Positions 7,161-15,386 of a stretch of 32,309 nucleotides of DNA are shown piece after piece. The stretch is from an uncultured bacterium (GTDB taxonomy: Bacteria; Vulcanimicrobiota; CADAWZ01), in assembly GCA_902790465.1 (NCBI GenBank), contig CADASF010000022.1, forward strand, positions 1-32,309, read 5' to 3'. Below the pieces are notes generated by a model. It had not been told where the DNA came from, made no database searches, and was given only the letters and a program-made list of their open reading frames with translations. The position numbers and the translations under genes are program-made. Position 1 is the stretch's first letter; each line of letters starts with the position of its first letter.

Positions 7161-8351
7161 ATGGAAAAGATAATTGTAAAAAAATTTGGTGGAACTTCTC
7201 TTTCTTCTTTTGAGGCAAGAAAAAAAGCAGTCGATTTGATAAAATCTTCTGTTGAATCTGATTTTAAAGTTGTTGCTGTTGTTTCTGCAATGGGAAGAAA
7301 GGGAGATATTTTTTCAACAGATACACTTATCGACAATTTGAAAAAAGAACTTCCAAATGCGTCTGATACTGAAAAAGCTCTTCTAACTTCAACAGGTGAA
7401 TTTTATTCTTGCCTTTCTGTTGCTTCTATGCTCAGAGATAATAAATTAAAAGTTGAAATTTTTTCAGGAGCAGATGTTCCAATAATAACTGAAAATAAGA
7501 CATTTAATGCAAAAATAAAATCTGTTGGCACTGAAAATATATTAAAGGCTTTTGAAAATAATGATGTTGTGGTTGTTGCTGGTTTTCAGGGAATCACCGA
7601 ATTTGGCATTGTTTCCACATTGGGAAGAGGTGGAAGTGATACAACTGCAACAGCTCTTGGAGTTGCATTAAAAGCTGATTGTGTTGAAATTTACACAGAT
7701 GTTGATGGTGTTATGACTGCAGACCCCAAAATATATAGTGAGACAAAAAAAATTGATGAACTCAATTTTGTTGAAATGGGCGAAATGGCAAGCGAAGGGG
7801 CAAAAGTTTTGCATACTCCAAGTGTCGAAATTGCAGAAAGATATGATGTTGATATTCTTGTTAAAAATACTTTTTCGAACGATAAGGGGACAAAAGTTTC
7901 AAAAAGTGCAAAAAATACTGAAATAGTAACAGGTTTTATACACAGAAAAGATATAACAGATTTCTTTGTAGATTATACGCTTGTAAATAATTCTCCAAAA
8001 AGACAGAGAGGGCTTTTTAAATCACTTGCTGAAAAACATATAAGTCTCGATCTTATAAATATCTGTGGGAAAAAAGTATATTTTGCTGTTAACTCTTCAG
8101 ATACTGAAGCAGTCAGACAACATCTCATTGATACTGGTATGAGATTTTTTGAAAGAGATAATGTTGCAAAAATTTCTTGTATTGGTGCAGGAATGAGGGG
8201 AACTGCTGGAGTTATGGCAAAAGTTGTGAATCAGTTGAGAAAGGCGGATATAAAAATATATAGGAGTGTAGATTCTCTTATAAATATTTCTTGTATTATT
8301 GATGAGGATAGACTTCAAGATGCAATGAAAATTTTGCACGAGTTGGTTTAG
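7161..8351 (+). CDS. lysC: Aspartate kinase
   Basis: The enzyme phosphorylates L-aspartate, the first step of the aspartate family pathway. The protein has 396 residues, close to the usual 400. The N-terminal kinase domain has KKFGGTSLSS at about residues 7-16, the GRGGSDTTATAL loop near 155-166 and DVDGVMTADP near 180. The C-terminal third holds two ACT-type domains (segments starting near FFVDYTLVNNSP and ISCIGAGMRGTAGV), which in this family bind lysine and/or threonine for feedback control. I chose ATG 7161, 6 nt after AAAGG; a TTG two codons upstream is less likely. It is next to the LpxB-like gene (9-bp gap), and likely co-transcribed with it. Confidence 0.95.
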   Translation: MEKIIVKKFGGTSLSSFEARKKAVDLIKSSVESDFKVVAVVSAMGRKGDIFSTDTLIDNLKKELPNASDTEKALLTSTGEFYSCLSVASMLRDNKLKVEIFSGADVPIITENKTFNAKIKSVGTENILKAFENNDVVVVAGFQGITEFGIVSTLGRGGSDTTATALGVALKADCVEIYTDVDGVMTADPKIYSETKKIDELNFVEMGEMASEGAKVLHTPSVEIAERYDVDILVKNTFSNDKGTKVSKSAKNTEIVTGFIHRKDITDFFVDYTLVNNSPKRQRGLFKSLAEKHISLDLINICGKKVYFAVNSSDTEAVRQHLIDTGMRFFERDNVAKISCIGAGMRGTAGVMAKVVNQLRKADIKIYRSVDSLINISCIIDEDRLQDAMKILHELV

Positions 8352-8360
8352 ATATAAGTT

Positions 8361-9599
8361 ATGCCAAGAAAAGAATTTGATTATTTCATAATAACAAATA
8401 GTCCAGGTGAGCTTTCGGCATGGGTTTATCCTGTCGTCTGTGAACTCCGAAAGCAAGACCCAGAATCAAGGATAAATATTTTGTTGGTTCCATGTTTTTA
8501 TGCAACAGGTAGAGAAAAACAGATTGCAGAAACATTTGAAGCTGTTAACAATGTATTTACCCCTAATGACTTTTTGCGTTTTTCATTTGGTCTAAAAGTG
8601 GGGGATTTTAAGCCTTATAAAAATGGTGCTGTTATCTCTCTTGGCGGTGATCCTTGGCATGCTGTTTTGATTTCTAAAAAATTAAAATATCCTGCTTTTT
8701 TATACACAATGAAAAAAGCAGATACTGGCAAATGCTTTAAACATATTTTTTCAATACATGAAAAATTGAGACAAAGATTTTTATCTCTTGGTATCAAACC
8801 TGAAAATATATCTGTTGTCGGAGATCTTATGCGAGATGGTGTAAAACCTGTTTTGACACCTGAAGAGACGAGAAAAAAATTAAATATCTCTGATGATAAA
8901 AAAATAGTAACATTTTTTCCAGGTAGCAGATTGCCACATGTTGAAGAGAGTCTGCCTGTTTTTATGAAAACATGTGAAGAGATAAAAGAAAAGATTCCAA
9001 ACGCAGAATTTGTGATTTGTCTTTCTCCTTTTGTAAATTTTGATGATGTCAACAAATTTATAAAACAGAGAAATAAATATATAATAGACGGAACTTGGGG
9101 AAATCTCGAGAATGACGAGATAACAACAGCAGGAAATGTAAAAATAAAACTTTCGAGAGAATATAGATATGACATTGTCAAAATTTCAGACCTCGTCATA
9201 ACAATTCCAGGTACTAATACTGCTGAAATCGCTTCATTAGGTAAGCCAATGATAGTTGCATTTACTTGGAATGCCAAAATTCCGAGTGGTGGAATTGGTT
9301 TTTTATTAAATTTAATTCCTGCAACAGGTTTTTTGAAAAAATCAATTATGATGTTACTTCATGGAAAAGTTAAATTTAAAGGGCTTCCAAATGCTCTTGC
9401 TGAAAAAGAGTTAACACCTGAGTTGATGGTTGATAAAGGCTCTTATCAGCTCTCCTCACTCGCTATAGAGCTATTAAACGATCCTGAAAGATGTAAAAAA
9501 ATATCTGAAGATCTCCTTGGAATTATGGGTGGAGGAGGGGCAGGTGTGAAAATCGCCTCAAAAATAATAGAAATAGCTCAGAAAGGTATATCAGAATAA
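8361..9599 (+). CDS. Lipid-A-disaccharide-synthase-like glycosyltransferase
   Basis: The 412-residue protein has the features of LpxB-type (GT-B fold) glycosyltransferases: an N-terminal TNSPGELSAWVYPVV motif resembling the LpxB GE.S.D start, a central VVGDLMRDGV segment and the nucleotide-binding FFPGSRLPHVEESLPVF (PGSR motif, about residues 190-206). A TIPGTNTAEIASLGKPMIV block near 275-293 matches the LpxB region that precedes the C-terminal helix. LpxB joins UDP-diacylglucosamine and lipid X, but related proteins exist in bacteria without classical lipid A. No other lipid A gene is visible, so I give no symbol. Its stop overlaps the next start by one base (TAATG), which indicates translational coupling. 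Confidence 0.75.
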   Translation: MPRKEFDYFIITNSPGELSAWVYPVVCELRKQDPESRINILLVPCFYATGREKQIAETFEAVNNVFTPNDFLRFSFGLKVGDFKPYKNGAVISLGGDPWHAVLISKKLKYPAFLYTMKKADTGKCFKHIFSIHEKLRQRFLSLGIKPENISVVGDLMRDGVKPVLTPEETRKKLNISDDKKIVTFFPGSRLPHVEESLPVFMKTCEEIKEKIPNAEFVICLSPFVNFDDVNKFIKQRNKYIIDGTWGNLENDEITTAGNVKIKLSREYRYDIVKISDLVITIPGTNTAEIASLGKPMIVAFTWNAKIPSGGIGFLLNLIPATGFLKKSIMMLLHGKVKFKGLPNALAEKELTPELMVDKGSYQLSSLAIELLNDPERCKKISEDLLGIMGGGGAGVKIASKIIEIAQKGISE

Positions 9600-10204
9600 T
9601 GGGAAGTTTTTTCTTTAAGCACAGAGGAGCATTTTTTGTTCCAGTTGCTCTTTTACTTTTTATCGCAGGAAAGCCAACAGTTTTATCTTTTATAATAGGA
9701 CTTGTATTTGCTCTACTTGGTGAAGCAATAAGAATTTGGGGGGTAGGTTATGCTGGAATAACGACCAGAAAAGATAATGTTGAAGCACCTTTTCTTGTTA
9801 CAGGTGGTCCATTTTCTTATGTGAGAAATCCACTGTATATTGGAAATGGAATTACAGGTCTTGGTTTTGTTATAATGGCATGTGGGGAACAAAATCTAAT
9901 TTGGAGAATTGTTTTTATTGCTCTTTGGTTTTTATGTTATTTCGGTGTCTATGGAATGGTTATTCCACATGAAGAAGAATTTTTGAAAAAAGAATTTGGT
10001 GAGCCATACTTAGAATATTGTAAACATGTAAATAGAATTTTCCCAAATTTTAAAAAATACTCAAATCCACAGGGTACTTTTAATCCAGAGGCAATAAAAG
10101 AAGCCGAGAGTAAGACATTAGTTCAATTTTTTATTTTCTTGATTTTGATGAGTTTAAAAATAATTCCTTTTGGTCCTTTGGTCGGAAAATTGTTCTTGTC
10201 TTAA
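9599..10204 (+). CDS. Isoprenylcysteine/phospholipid methyltransferase-like membrane protein
   Basis: The 201-residue integral membrane protein has hydrophobic segments near residues 13-45, 85-125 and 170-195. The signature FLVTGGPFSYVRNPLYIGN (about residues 65-83), followed by HEEEFLKKEFGEPYLEYCKHVNRIFP (in two pieces, near 122-147), is typical of the ICMT/PEMT superfamily, which uses S-adenosylmethionine at the membrane. Bacterial members often have unknown lipid or prenyl substrates. The coupling to an LpxB-like gene suggests a role in envelope lipid modification, but that is inference. Confidence 0.75.
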   Translation: MGSFFFKHRGAFFVPVALLLFIAGKPTVLSFIIGLVFALLGEAIRIWGVGYAGITTRKDNVEAPFLVTGGPFSYVRNPLYIGNGITGLGFVIMACGEQNLIWRIVFIALWFLCYFGVYGMVIPHEEEFLKKEFGEPYLEYCKHVNRIFPNFKKYSNPQGTFNPEAIKEAESKTLVQFFIFLILMSLKIIPFGPLVGKLFLS

Positions 10205-10233
10205 AAAATATATAAAATTTTTTTATTTATATA

Positions 10234-10262
10234 TTGACATATTTAGGAAAAAGTATTAAAAT
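10234..10262 (+). promoter_or_regulatory. Promoter of rpsU
   Basis: TTGACA (10234-10239), a 17-bp spacer and TAAAAT (10257-10262) form a near-consensus sigma70-type promoter about 90 bp upstream of rpsU. Confidence 0.65.
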
Positions 10263-10355
10263 AGGTTAGCATTAAAAGCAAATAATGACATATTTATAAA
10301 TTTGAGCTTCAAAATGCAATGCGAAAATTATTTCAATGTGGAGGGGGTGAAATGA

Positions 10356-10529
10356 ATGGAAACTCGTGTACTTGAAGGCGAATCTATTGATGCTGCATTG
10401 AAAAGATTTCGCAGACAGTGTCAGCGTGACGGAATTCTTTCTGAATGGAAGAAACGTGAGCATTATGAAAAGCCAAGCGTTAAGAGAAAAAAGAAATCCG
10501 AAGCTGCAAGACGTAGAAGATCAAGCTAA
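10356..10529 (+). CDS. rpsU: Small ribosomal subunit protein bS21
   Basis: This 57-residue reading frame is below the usual ORF cutoff. It begins [18 protein letters not shown] and continues [23 protein letters not shown], then a very basic tail rich in Lys and Arg ([10 protein letters not shown] at the end). This is the typical bS21 pattern. The protein helps the 30S subunit recognise mRNA during initiation. A strong Shine-Dalgarno site (GAGGGGG) lies 8 nt before the ATG at 10356; the ATG at 10352 is in another frame with an early stop. It has its own promoter and terminator. Confidence 0.95.
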   Translation: METRVLEGESIDAALKRFRRQCQRDGILSEWKKREHYEKPSVKRKKKSEAARRRRSS

Positions 10530-10590
10530 TTATATCTAATTGCTTAGAAATTTTGATATTTTTAATTTTTTATTACATATCAAAAATTGA

Positions 10591-10627
10591 AGCCACATCT
10601 TAAATATTTTTTTGATGTGGCTTTTTC
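10591..10627 (+). terminator. rpsU terminator
   Basis: AGCCACATC (10591-10599) pairs perfectly with GATGTGGCT (10614-10622), followed by a T-run. Confidence 0.85.
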
Positions 10628-10637
10628 TGATTTTAAT

Positions 10638-10672
10638 AAGTTTTATAATATAAAAAAGTTTTATAATATAAA
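10638..10672 (+). promoter_or_regulatory. Tandem duplicated -10-like boxes before the 7TM-HD gene
   Basis: A 17-bp unit AAGTTTTATAATATAAA occurs twice (10638-10654 and 10656-10672) with an 18-bp period, each with a perfect TATAAT. No good -35 is seen. The second copy ends 4 bp before the start codon, so it may act as leader rather than promoter. Confidence 0.4.
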
Positions 10673-10676
10673 GAAC

Positions 10677-12827
10677 ATGAATTTTTTATTAAAAATACAA
10701 ACATTTTTAAAAAAATATTATACATTATGTAAAAAGCCTGTTTTTGAATTAAAAAAGCCTGTTTCTGAATTTTTAAAAAATAGAAATGCGGTTCTTATTC
10801 TTACATATCTTATTCTGACTTGGATATCTATTTCTTTTATTATAATGGAATATCGTCCTTCAGAAAAGTTTGTTGTTGGACAACCTTCAAAAAGAGATGT
10901 CAAAGCCAATTCTGATTTTAGTGAGATAGATAATGCAGCAACTGAGCTTGCAAGAAAAAAAGCAGCGGAATCTGTTCCTATTATTATGACAACAGATTCA
11001 AATATTACTAATTCTGTAATATCTGATTTTAGATATACATTGAGCCAACTTGACAATATTAGAAAAAAAAGAGATAAAATGGAAGATATCACTAATATAC
11101 ATCCAGAAACCTCTTTTAAAATTTTTATCAAAGATTCTATTTTTAAGAAATTGCTTGAAATGGATGATTTAACTTTTAATTCAGTAGAAGATAAATCTTT
11201 AAATATATTGTATGAAGTAATGGTAAAAGGTATTTCTGCTTCTGCAAAAAATTATTCTCTTGTCAGTGATGAATCTATAGATGAATTGAAAAAAAATGTT
11301 GATAAATTGAAAGTTACGGAAGATGAAAAAGATGTTATATTTTCGATTCTTTCAAATGCAATAAGACCTAATATGATTCAAGATTGGGCTGAGATAAAAA
11401 AAGAACAACAATATAAAATGAGCCAAGTATCTCCTATAATGATTTTTATTGCTAAAGGTCAGACAATTATAAGAGAAGGGGATATTGTAACTCCTAAAGA
11501 TTTAGAACTTTTGAAAAACTTAGATATTTATGGTTCTTCTCCAGTGAAGGATGTTCTTTCAAGTTTTATTATATCTTTAATTTTAGTTCTAATTTTATAT
11601 TATGGAGCTAAAATTTTATATCCACCAATGATAAAAGAGAGAAGAGTTTTATTTATTGTCTGTTTAGTCATTGTTTTAACAGCTCTTATATGTCGTTTTT
11701 CTTTAAATTCTGATACTGAATATGTTTCTGGAAAATATATAGCTACTTATTTTGCACCAATAGCTATGGCTTCTATTGCTATACAGTTGATATATGGTTC
11801 TTCTTCGGCTTTTATTGTAACTTTTGTTTTGGGAATAATATCTGGAATTATAAGTCGTAATTTCTCAACTATTGTTGTTTCTTTTATAACTGGATTTTCA
11901 GCTGTTATCTTTTTTGCAAATATTCAGAAACGAGCTGAAATGGTTTTGGCATCTGCTTTTGTTATGGTGATAAACATAGTAACTGCACTTGTCATGAATG
12001 CATACATAGATACATCTGATACAAAATTTTTTACACCAATTTTTATAGCTGGATTTAATGCTTTTGTATCTTGTCTTTTTGCAATAGGTCTTGTTTTTTT
12101 GTTAGAAAATATATTTCCTATTGTTACAAATATAAAATTACTCGACCTTGCAAATCCTTCAGAACCACTTTTGAGAGAATTGACAACAAAAGCTCCAGGT
12201 TCACATGTACACAGTATTCTTGTTTCAAATCTTGCGGAAGCTGGTGCTATAGCTATAGGAGCTAATCCAATTCTTGCAAAAGTTGGAGCATATTATCATG
12301 ATATAGGAAAGACAAAACAGCCTTCAATGTTTATAGAAAATCAGTTTGGGGCTTTAAATCCACATGACAAGGTTACATCTAATTTGAGTAAGGTTATTAT
12401 TATTTCTCATGTTCGTCAAGGTGTGGAATTAGCTACTAAGGCAAAACTCCCTGATCCTATTATTGACATAATTGCACAACATCATGGGACTTCGCTTTTG
12501 AGATATTTCTATGCAAAAGCATTGAAAACTGATAAAAATGTAAGGGAAGAAAGTTTCCGTTATCCTGGACCAAAACCGCAGACAAAAGAAGCTGCTGTTG
12601 TTATGATGTCAGATTGTATAGAGGCTGCTGTTAGGTCTTTAAAAAATCCAAATACATCAAAAATAGAATCTATGATAGATATGTTATTAATTGGAATGTT
12701 AAACGATGGTCAATTTAATGAGTGTGAATTGACTTTTAGAGATATAGATATATTAAAAAAGGTATTTTTGAAAAGTATGACAAGTCTTTATCATACAAGA
12801 ATAGAATATCCTAATCAGAAAAAGTAA
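10677..12827 (+). CDS. 7TM-HD protein, PgpH-type phosphodiesterase
   Basis: The 716-residue protein has a first transmembrane helix (about residues 33-56), a large extracytoplasmic region of the 7TM-HD type up to about residue 295, then seven hydrophobic segments to about 480. The cytoplasmic HD domain has YYHDIGK with the metal-binding His541 and Asp542, preceded by the substrate region SHVHSILVSNLAEAGA and followed by IISHVRQGVELA and IAQHHGTSL. Firmicute PgpH degrades c-di-AMP, so this is the likely substrate, but I cannot prove it here. The ATG at 10677 is chosen because an upstream extension would run through the rpsU terminator. YbeY, DgkA and a CBS protein follow closely, a common neighbourhood for this family. 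Confidence 0.85.
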   Translation: MNFLLKIQTFLKKYYTLCKKPVFELKKPVSEFLKNRNAVLILTYLILTWISISFIIMEYRPSEKFVVGQPSKRDVKANSDFSEIDNAATELARKKAAESVPIIMTTDSNITNSVISDFRYTLSQLDNIRKKRDKMEDITNIHPETSFKIFIKDSIFKKLLEMDDLTFNSVEDKSLNILYEVMVKGISASAKNYSLVSDESIDELKKNVDKLKVTEDEKDVIFSILSNAIRPNMIQDWAEIKKEQQYKMSQVSPIMIFIAKGQTIIREGDIVTPKDLELLKNLDIYGSSPVKDVLSSFIISLILVLILYYGAKILYPPMIKERRVLFIVCLVIVLTALICRFSLNSDTEYVSGKYIATYFAPIAMASIAIQLIYGSSSAFIVTFVLGIISGIISRNFSTIVVSFITGFSAVIFFANIQKRAEMVLASAFVMVINIVTALVMNAYIDTSDTKFFTPIFIAGFNAFVSCLFAIGLVFLLENIFPIVTNIKLLDLANPSEPLLRELTTKAPGSHVHSILVSNLAEAGAIAIGANPILAKVGAYYHDIGKTKQPSMFIENQFGALNPHDKVTSNLSKVIIISHVRQGVELATKAKLPDPIIDIIAQHHGTSLLRYFYAKALKTDKNVREESFRYPGPKPQTKEAAVVMMSDCIEAAVRSLKNPNTSKIESMIDMLLIGMLNDGQFNECELTFRDIDILKKVFLKSMTSLYHTRIEYPNQKK

Positions 12828-12847
12828 AAAAATAGTTTGGAGGGAAA

Positions 12848-13318
12848 ATGGCTAAAGCAAGAGTCCTTGTAGATATTCAAGGGAAGCCACCACGTGGATA
12901 TAAAAGATTTGTAAAAGTATGTGCTGAACAAATTATAGAGAAAATGGAACTTGAATTTAACTGTGAATTGAGTGTCCTTTTAACTGATGATTCGGTTATG
13001 AGGCATTTAAATTACGATTATCGTCAAATAGATGATACAACAGATGTATTGTCATTTGCTATGAATGAGGGAACTGCTTTGGCTTTACCACCTTCTAAGA
13101 GATATAAACTCTTGGGAGATGTTGTTATTTCTATTGATAAGGCTATAAAGCAAGCCAAAGAACAGGGACATTCCATAAAAAGAGAAATGGCACTTTTGAT
13201 TACACATGGAGTTCTTCATCTTTTAGGTTATGATGATGTAACAGAAGAAGGATTAAAGGAAATGGTTGAATTGGGAAATAAATATGTTTCTATGATAGAA
13301 CCAGATGCGATAATGTAA
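12848..13318 (+). CDS. ybeY: Endoribonuclease YbeY (16S rRNA maturation)
   Basis: This 156-residue metalloprotein acts in rRNA 3' maturation and ribosome quality control. The signatures are DDTTDVLSFA (residues 62-71), LGDVVIS (89-95) and the metal motif at 120-130. The motif usually reads HGxLHLxGYDH; here it is HGVLHLLGYDD, so His120 and His124 are present, but the third ligand is Asp130. Asp can bind zinc, so activity is plausible but should be noted. GGAGGG lies 6 nt before the start. The gene lies between the 7TM-HD gene and the DgkA fusion with short gaps (20 and 12 bp), consistent with one operon. Confidence 0.93.
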   Translation: MAKARVLVDIQGKPPRGYKRFVKVCAEQIIEKMELEFNCELSVLLTDDSVMRHLNYDYRQIDDTTDVLSFAMNEGTALALPPSKRYKLLGDVVISIDKAIKQAKEQGHSIKREMALLITHGVLHLLGYDDVTEEGLKEMVELGNKYVSMIEPDAIM

Positions 13319-13330
13319 TGGAAATATGAG

Positions 13331-14038
13331 ATGAGAAAACCAAGATTTACAGAATCACTTAATAATGCTGTTGCAGGTATAACTTATGTTTTGAAAACAG
13401 AAAGAAATATGAAAATCCATGTGATTATTGGTTTTTGTATTCTTTTGATGTGTCTTTGGCTTGATTTAGAGAGAACAGAACTTGCTATTATAATACTTGT
13501 TATAACTATTGTTATTGTTGCAGAGATTATAAATACTGCAGTTGAGGCTGTTGTAAATCTCTTGTCCATTTCTGAACACCCACTTGCGAAAATTGCAAAA
13601 GATGTTGCAGCAGGTGGGGTTTTAGTTGCTTCTTTGGGAGCTTGTGGCTGTGGTTATTTGATTTTAATGCCTGCTATAAAGCGACCTGTTATGACAGATG
13701 TTTTTACAAGGATTAAAGAACATTTTCCGCATTTGATTTTTATAATAGTTGTTTTGCTTTTGATATCTGTAGCAATAGTAAAACATCTTGGTAAAAATGG
13801 TAAATTTACTCAAGGAGGCTTAGCTTCAGGACATGCAGCTTTGTCTTTTGGAGCTGCTACTGCCATTTTTTTGATAACACAAAACACTACTGCTGGGGTT
13901 TTGTCATTGGCCTTGGCACTTCTTGTAACTCAAAGTAGGATTGAAGCAAAATTTCATAAAATTTATGAAACTATAATTGGTGGACTTTTGGGAATATTGC
14001 TTACATTACTTATATTTTTCTTTTTCTTGAATTCATGA
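13331..14038 (+). CDS. DgkA-type lipid kinase fused to a PAP2-like domain
   Basis: The 235-residue protein joins two membrane domains. Residues 1-115 match prokaryotic diacylglycerol/undecaprenol kinase (DgkA): ERNMKIH, three membrane helices, EIINTAVEAVVNLL (65-78) and AKDVAAGGV (89-97). Residues 130-235 resemble a PAP2 phosphatase: SGHAALSFG (166-174), then SR at 202-203 and His209 in SRIEAKFHKIYETIIGG. The first PAP2 motif (KxxxxxxRP) is not clear; KHLGKNGKF may be its remnant. If both halves are active, one protein would phosphorylate undecaprenol and remove phosphate from a lipid pyrophosphate, serving cell-wall lipid carrier recycling. Activity of the phosphatase half is uncertain. Confidence 0.85.
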   Translation: MRKPRFTESLNNAVAGITYVLKTERNMKIHVIIGFCILLMCLWLDLERTELAIIILVITIVIVAEIINTAVEAVVNLLSISEHPLAKIAKDVAAGGVLVASLGACGCGYLILMPAIKRPVMTDVFTRIKEHFPHLIFIIVVLLLISVAIVKHLGKNGKFTQGGLASGHAALSFGAATAIFLITQNTTAGVLSLALALLVTQSRIEAKFHKIYETIIGGLLGILLTLLIFFFFLNS

Positions 14039-14045
14039 GGCTTTA

Positions 14046-15248
14046 ATGTTTGTTGCATTATTAATTTCTATTTTGATTGCATTGCATTTTTCTGTTCTTT
14101 TGTACAATTTGAAAAATGTAAACATAAGCAGTTTAAAAAATAAATCTAAAGAAGATAAAAAAGTTTTAGTTTTTATTAAACAATTTGAATCTTGGATTAG
14201 TTTAAGAAATTCTTTGAGAATATGGCTTTTATTTTCTTTGGTAACTTATGGTTTTTTAGTTGGAACATATTGTCATATATATTCAAATTTAAAAACAGTA
14301 GCTATTATATTTGTCTCCTCTGTTTTTCTTTTGGTTATATTGAATGCCATTTCTTTAAAGATTTTTCATTTTTCAATAGATGTATTTCATTTTATGATAC
14401 CTTTATATATATATGCTTATTATATAGTATTTCCATTTAATTATCTTTATTCATTCATTGCTGGTTTAAAAGATCAGAGAGAAGAAAAGATAACGGAAGA
14501 AGATTTAATTAAGATTGTAGATAAGGCTTCAAAAGATGGTGTCCTTGAGAAAAAAGAAAAAGAGATGATAAATAATGTCGTCCTGCTTGCTGATACAACA
14601 GCTTCTGAAATTATGATTCCAAGGCTTGATGTTGTAGCTATAGAAAAAAAAGAAAGTTTGACAACTGCATTATCTTTGGCAATGGATAAGGGATTGTCAA
14701 GACTTCCTGTCTATGATGAAACTATAGATAATGTGATTGGAATTATTCACACAAAAGATTTAATGAAGCCACTTTCTGAAAATACACTCGAGCGTCCTTT
14801 GATGGATTTTGCCCGTCCTCCAATGCTTATTCCTGAAAATAAAAAGATTGATGAGATCTTGGTTGATATGCAGAGAAAGAAGATTGCTATGGCAATAGTT
14901 GTTGATGAATATGGTGGAACAGAGGGAATTTTAACACTTGAAGATGTCTTGGAAGAAATTGTTGGTGAGATAAATGATGAATATGATGATGTAGTTTCCG
15001 AACCTGTTAAAAAAGTTTCAGATAAAAGTTATATTGTTGCGGGTACTGCTACAATTTATGAAGTTAATGAAGCACTTTCAATTAATTTACCAGAAGATGA
15101 AGATTTTGATACAATAAGTGGTTATGTATATGATAAATTGGGTCATATTCCTGTAAAAGATGAATTTATTGAATCAGATGGTTTAAAAATTACTGTAAAA
15201 AAAGTTGTTAGACATAGAATAACATTACTTTTTGTCGAAAAAAGATGA
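14046..15248 (+). CDS. CBS-pair / CorC-HlyC family membrane protein
   Basis: The 400-residue protein has an N-terminal membrane part with about three or four helices (residues 1-20, 57-78, 83-105, 115-140). A linker with EEDLIKIVDKASKDGVLEKKE follows in two blocks, then the CBS pair (MIPRLDVVAI near 190 to VDEYGGTEGILTLEDVLEEIVGEI near 295-318) and a C-terminal CorC_HlyC domain (DFDTISGYVYDKLGHIP). Members are linked to magnesium/cobalt export or ion homeostasis. The membrane region is shorter and less canonical than a standard DUF21 domain, so the transport role is less sure. It starts 8 bp after the DgkA fusion and ends the operon. Confidence 0.85.
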   Translation: MFVALLISILIALHFSVLLYNLKNVNISSLKNKSKEDKKVLVFIKQFESWISLRNSLRIWLLFSLVTYGFLVGTYCHIYSNLKTVAIIFVSSVFLLVILNAISLKIFHFSIDVFHFMIPLYIYAYYIVFPFNYLYSFIAGLKDQREEKITEEDLIKIVDKASKDGVLEKKEKEMINNVVLLADTTASEIMIPRLDVVAIEKKESLTTALSLAMDKGLSRLPVYDETIDNVIGIIHTKDLMKPLSENTLERPLMDFARPPMLIPENKKIDEILVDMQRKKIAMAIVVDEYGGTEGILTLEDVLEEIVGEINDEYDDVVSEPVKKVSDKSYIVAGTATIYEVNEALSINLPEDEDFDTISGYVYDKLGHIPVKDEFIESDGLKITVKKVVRHRITLLFVEKR

Positions 15249-15386
15249 AATTTTAACAATTTATTCACTTTCTGTCTATAGAATAATAAAAAAAAATGTT
15301 GTATATTATAGTAAGAGATTTTTAATAAGTAGTTTTTTAGAGAAGACATTAAAAAAATAACAGACTAATGAACGGAGAATTAAAAT

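Noticed and set aside
8615-9277. Long antisense frame (220 codons) inside the LpxB-like gene
   Set aside because: It is a shadow of a well-supported gene, with no family likeness or start signals.
10587-10676. N-terminal extension of the 7TM-HD protein from a TTG
   Set aside because: It would translate through the rpsU terminator hairpin and a tandem repeat; the start at 10677 fits the family better.
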